This document shows, piece by piece, positions 59,613-64,000 of a DNA stretch of 64,000 nucleotides; the first letter of the stretch is position 1; each line of letters starts with the position of its first letter. The translations under genes and the position numbers were made by a program. The notes beneath the pieces are model-generated. The model saw only the letters and a list, made by a program, of their open reading frames with translations, searched no databases and had not been told where the DNA came from. The stretch is from Setophaga petechia (taxonomy: Eukaryota; Chordata; Aves; Passeriformes; Parulidae), in the NCBI GenBank assembly GCA_024362935.1, contig JANCRA010000019.1:5018501-5082500 (forward strand). Direction: 5' to 3'.

Positions 59613-59970
59613 AGATGTCATTGACCTTATTGCTCTCTAGAGCTATCAGAAAAGAGGTTATGGACAGGTTAGGAGTGGGCTCTTCTCCTAGGTAACAAGT
59701 GACAGGACAATGGAAAATGGCCTCAAGTTGTGCTAGGGGAGGTTTAGATTGAATATTAGGAAGAATATATTCACAGAAAGGGCTGTCGAGCATTGGAACA
59801 GGCTGCCCCGGGAACTGGGTGAATCTCTGTCTCTGGAGGTATTTAAAATCCATGTAGATGTGGCACCTGGAGACATGGTTTTGTGCTGGATTTGGCAGTG
59901 CTGGGTTTATGCTTGGACTCAATGACTTAGGGGTCTTCCATCCTAAACAATTCTACGATTCTATTATTCT
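59613..59970 (+). mobile_element. CR1 LINE 3' end, plus strand
   Basis: The copy begins at the CR1 block GACCTTATTGCTCTCTAGAG. It continues through TTCTCCTAGGTAACAAGTGA, GGCCTCAAGTTGTGCTAGGG, CATTGGAACAGGCTGCCCCG and GTGGCACCTGGAGACATGG. It ends in CTTGGACTCAATGACTTAGG and the terminal ATTCTACGATTCTATTATTC. It covers the last part of ORF2 and the 3' UTR, 5'-truncated to about 360 bp. The GTAACAAGTGACAGGACAA wording marks a subgroup close to the 25.2 kb copy. The 108-codon minus-strand open frame across it is accidental. Confidence 0.94.
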
Positions 59971-62077
59971 TAGTCTTACAAGTTTGTGTGCTGTGTATTT
60001 CTACTAAATTAAGGTGTGTCCATTTCCTATGAAAATGTCTACAGAAAGAGTTCTGATGTAAAACTCAATTTACTGATTGGTTCCCTGTGTTCCTGGATGT
60101 TATAATACATTATCTCAATTTCTAAGAAAGTGTTTTTAGCATGAGGGAAATAATTTTCTCAGTTTCAGTCTTGGAAAGAATGACATTTTTATAGCTGAAA
60201 TTTTCCAACCAAAAAAACCAAGGGTGAGCCAAAAAGACCCACTACATTTTCTGTCTGCAGTATTCTCTGTGTTAAAATGAATGCAAGTGCTCTGCATTAT
60301 AATTGTTTTCTGGGTTAACTTGGATTCAATACAGATCCTTCTGTTATAGGCAGACTTTTAAGCTAAGGACTGCAGCTCTGGACATCATCCAACTCTTGCA
60401 GTTAATTAGGGCTGTAGACAGTGTGCTAAATTTTGAATCTCAGTTGTATCTATAGTGCTGCTTCCCCTGTATCTGAAAGAGGTTTGGCTATTAGCAGAAG
60501 TCTGTTGACTGAGATTCTGTCCAGGAAGCCTGAAATTATATCCGTGAGCTGAAGGATTAATTTAAAGAAATTGAGGTCTCTCGATTCTTTCTCTTCAACA
60601 TAGCATTGTATACTGTCTTTTTTATTTCCAGGAAAGTATTTTTCTTTTCTTTCCTGTCGTTATAGACATGTACATTGGTGTCTTTTCCATGTAAGGCCAG
60701 TCTTAAGACTGTCAGCTTTCCAGAAGCTGCAATTTTTCTGTTCTTCATTTGCTCTTTTGTCATATTTATAATTGCTTTCTGGATATTTAATTTTAAAGGT
60801 TTTAATCTTTATGACCTGGGGTAGTTATAAAAAATAATAGAAAATACATGCCATGCATCTTTTCAGTTCTGTTAGCAGTCTTTAATGATAACTTTTTCAC
60901 CACCAGTTGTTGTAGGAGCTGTCTTCCCTTTCTGACTTTTCACACACTGTGTTAATTTCCAAGTCAAACCATGGTGTGTTCTTAGCTGTCACTCTGTCTT
61001 TGAGCTTCCTTCAGTCTTCATGAGAGTTATAGTTTGATAAGTCATGCCCCAGTCATACATTTGTTCAATTATGTTTTTAAATTGACATTAATGTGATTCT
61101 TTTTTGGTCCAAGCATTTTTATATAAATGGCATAATACTGTGTAATATCTAGTAGAATATTAAGGCATTTTTAACCTTTTAAATTAATGTTTACATAAAA
61201 AATATTAATTATGGAGAAAAAATATTCAGATGTAGAAAATGTAAATTCAGGTGTGGAAAAATCAAAGATACTGTTAGAATACTGCCAGTGTACCTTTTTA
61301 AGTATCCCTGATACAGAAAATGCAGGGTTTAAGTTCAAAAGCATGTCTTTTAAATAACTGTGAGAAACAGGCAAAATACTTGACTATTCCACTATCAGTA
61401 CAAAGTTCTACTTGTTAAATGTTAAACATTGTAGAGTTTTGCTATTCTCAATGCTCAATACTCAGTATACTTAATTGGTAGCTCCCAATTACCTATACCA
61501 GCAAATTACTGTTTTTCCAGTAGAGGCAAATGTTTGTTGGATTCCCTTCCAGCCTTGCAAATTTTCACCCACAGTGACCACAGGACTGGTCTTAATTCCT
61601 ATTGCTCTTTACGGTGTATTTAATAGTAGTTTTATTTTAGTTTTGATTATCTTAGATTATGATAGTGACAATTTTTAAGGAAAGATATCATAAGCCATGT
61701 TGTTAATTAAAAAAAAAACCTAAAAGGGCAGCAGATGACTATGGAGCAAATTAAAAATTCCCATTTCCCTCTCAAGTATCCTACAATGCTGAGACTACTC
61801 TATTTTTCAATTCCAGATTCTGATTAATTAATTAAAATTAGAAGGAAGAAGGAGAATGGGAGCCATAATCACATCAGAGAAGTAAAACTTAGGAAGATTA
61901 GTTGCAAGGCAAATGTGTCAAATTAAAGCAGTAGATTTTCAGTGGAAGGACAAGCCGTGGGAAGTGAGCAGACATATCTGATGGAGAATACTGGAAAATC
62001 CAAAGGCTGAAATGTGAGCATTCAAATACTGAATAATTTTATTAAGGATAAAAGTGTATGGATAAAGGCTAAAATAA

Positions 62078-62079
<2 letters not shown>
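59971..62079. other. Non-coding stretch, nothing recognised
   Basis: AT-rich sequence. Open frames are 76 codons or fewer and unrecognised. Confidence 0.55.

Positions 62080-62115
<36 letters not shown>
62080..62115 (+). repeat. (ATT)12 microsatellite
   Basis: Twelve uninterrupted ATT units. On the minus strand they appear as a poly-isoleucine run inside a chance open frame (62022-62312). Confidence 0.95.
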
Positions 62116-64000
62116 GATAACAAAGGAAGATTACATCTTTCTTTTATACTGTTGTGAGGTTTTATAGATCTCACTTCAGGAAACATTATGTTAGTGGAGT
62201 AAAATGAGGAAGAAGGTTGATAACTCTTGCCTTGGAAAAAAAGGTGCTTTGTAGAAATTGAAAACATAAAACTATGTCCATTATATTTCTGCCCTCCTGT
62301 AATACATCTCATAAACTAAGGGCTTCCAATCTGTGTCTGTCTCCCTTATGAAGGCAACTAACAAATGTGTGAGAAATGGATATATATAAAACTGTTAGGA
62401 CATAGTGGCCAAGACAGAGGAATAAATATCATACCTATAATTTTAGTTGTACAAATCTTTCAAGGATTTTTCTGTACTAGGAAAACCACAGTCATACATT
62501 TTGTGACAAATTCTCAAGTTTTACTGCAAGTTTTGTCACAATGATTTTTTCAACCTTTAATTGAGCTGCTGGATCCAAAAAGCAGAATATAAGAGATTAC
62601 AGTCCTCAGTGCTGTAGGACCGTGTCTTTATGCCAACATGAGCCTTTGTCATGTTGGTCTGGAAGATGTGTGTGATCAGATAAAAAGGACATCACTGCGC
62701 TCTAGGGCTTAGTGTGGGAAGACTCATTTCCATACCATCCGTCCTTAGTCTTCAGAATGATGAATGAAATAAATCAAAATAATGTGCTGGAAACCTGCAC
62801 ATGATAGTTGAGCTCAGATGGATAAAGAGGTTTAGTTTGGTAAGTAACTGCTTGTCAGGAATGAATCCCAATTTTGTGCCTATGCAGTGTTTTATTTATG
62901 GGGTTTTTACTTGTTTGTTTGATTTGTTGAGTTTTGGTTTGTGGATTTCTTGTTTGGTTGGGTCAGTCTTGTTTGCTTTATTTTGCTTTGTTTTTGTTTT
63001 TGGGTTTTTTTTGAAACTTAATGGGTTAGAAAGGAATTTTCTGAGTATTGGACTTGCATTTCTTTTGTGTCTGGGAAGAACTGTATCTGTTGAAGTAGTT
63101 GATGTTGTGTCGGCATGTGGGATATAGAGAAGAATGAAAATAAAAGTTGGCTTTTGGGGTTCCAGAAATAAAGAATAAAACTAAAAAGTTTTGAGTTTAT
63201 CAGTTGATTATGCCAATAAAGTAAATGACAGCTATCCTGAGGTAAAAGATATTTTTTACTCTTAGAAAAGACTACTGCCTAGTTACTGATTCTTTTCATG
63301 TACTCTGATAGAGAAAATGGCAAGCTAAATATCATATTACAAGATAATATGGTTTCCTTTGAATCAATAGATTTTATGAAGCCATTGAGGTTAAAGTTTC
63401 TGAAGCAAAGCTTATGGAATCCTTTCTGAGCTATTTAAGCAGAAAATCATTCTATTGATATCTTGGTCCTTCCATGTTCCTCTGGGGTCTCATCCTTTTT
63501 TCCACTTTATATACTTAATGCTGCTGTCATTGTCTGCATTTCCCTCTTAGTTCATTCCTTTTGATGTGCCTCTTATGTCTTAAGGAGAAGTCTCTTCTTA
63601 TGTACTAAATTTTCACCTAAAATCTCCTTGAAAACTCACAGCTTTGGGGCTTACGCTAAGCTCCTGGGGTGACTGGACTGAGCAAAAGAATCTTGAGTGT
63701 GTAAGCTAGAAAATTCTTGGAGGACAATGGCTGCCATTCACCAGCAGCTGCCCAAGTGAAAAGAATGCACAAACCTAACAATTTTCATAAAGTAGCAGCC
63801 TTGGAAGAAATTCAAGTTGTAAGGCGGAAGCCAAGTAAAAATATAGCGCTGTAACAAGATGGTTAGTTGGAGGAAAATGAATCCCAGGATTAACAAGCTG
63901 CAGAATTTATGCTTAGTGAACTGTTAAAAACCAGTGAAGGAGGAAAATGAGAGCTATCAACAGCTGCAGAGTATGAGAAGCATAAGAAAATGAGAGGTGC
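62116..64000. other. Non-coding stretch to window end
   Basis: AT-rich sequence with a T/G-rich low-complexity tract at about 62895-63013 (GTTTGTTTG, TTTTGGTTTG and TTGTTTGG words). That tract creates the 108-codon Phe/Leu/Val-rich open frame at 62801-63127. No gene or mobile element was recognised. Confidence 0.55.

Noticed and set aside
59596..59922. 108-codon minus-strand open frame
   Set aside because: It is antisense to the CR1 3' end at 59613-59970.
62801..63127. 108-codon plus-strand frame with a very hydrophobic segment
   Set aside because: The hydrophobic run comes from a T/G-rich low-complexity tract and is not evidence of a membrane protein.
1..64000. CRISPR arrays, bacterial operons, tRNA, rRNA or phage genes
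   Set aside because: No regularly spaced repeats, no cloverleaf or rRNA signature, no ribosome-binding-site-led gene series. The repeats are avian, so prokaryotic systems are not expected.

Overview
The window looks like avian nuclear DNA, most likely from a songbird or a close relative, taken from an AT-rich, gene-poor part of a large chromosome (intergenic or deep intron). The main evidence is the repeats. Six pieces of CR1 non-LTR retrotransposon are recognisable, and several keep the 3' end made of ATTCTATG-like units. Three pieces belong to the ERVL-type LTR family that is widespread in bird genomes. There is no bacterial gene organisation, no Alu, L1 or B-element, and CpG is scarce almost everywhere. 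I assign the species group from remembered family consensus sequences, not from a search.

Layout. 1-8.4 kb: unique AT-rich DNA with A/C-rich and T/G-rich low-complexity tracts and one GC-richer stretch (240-775). 8.4-9.6 kb: a CR1 in plus orientation that has lost the core of its reverse transcriptase by internal deletion. 11.65-11.85 kb: the 5' part of an ERVL-type LTR on the minus strand. 13.5-14.0 kb: a CpG-enriched segment ending in a perfect palindrome. 14.6-15.2 kb: a nearly complete LTR, plus strand. 17.6-18.2 kb: two diverged copies of an unidentified repeat. 19.8-19.9 kb: a cluster of perfect inverted repeats. 25.2-28.7 kb: three CR1 3' fragments in mixed orientation. 31.1-31.6 kb: a second CpG-enriched segment. 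32.4 kb: a C12/A-rich tract. 49.4 kb: one splice-site-bounded open segment, a weak exon candidate. 54.0-54.5 kb: a second nearly complete LTR, plus strand. 57.3 kb: a CR1 fragment, followed by about 1 kb of strongly pyrimidine-biased DNA. 59.6-60.0 kb: a CR1 3' end. 62.1 kb: an (ATT)12 microsatellite.

No protein-coding gene, tRNA, rRNA or known small RNA could be supported. Open reading frames are all short (142 codons or fewer) and overlap on both strands. None resembles a known protein except the decayed C-terminal end of CR1 ORF2 at 9161-9475. No genes work together here. The biology on view is the decay of transposable elements, low-complexity DNA and a few candidate regulatory segments. 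I did not find a convincing new biological system.
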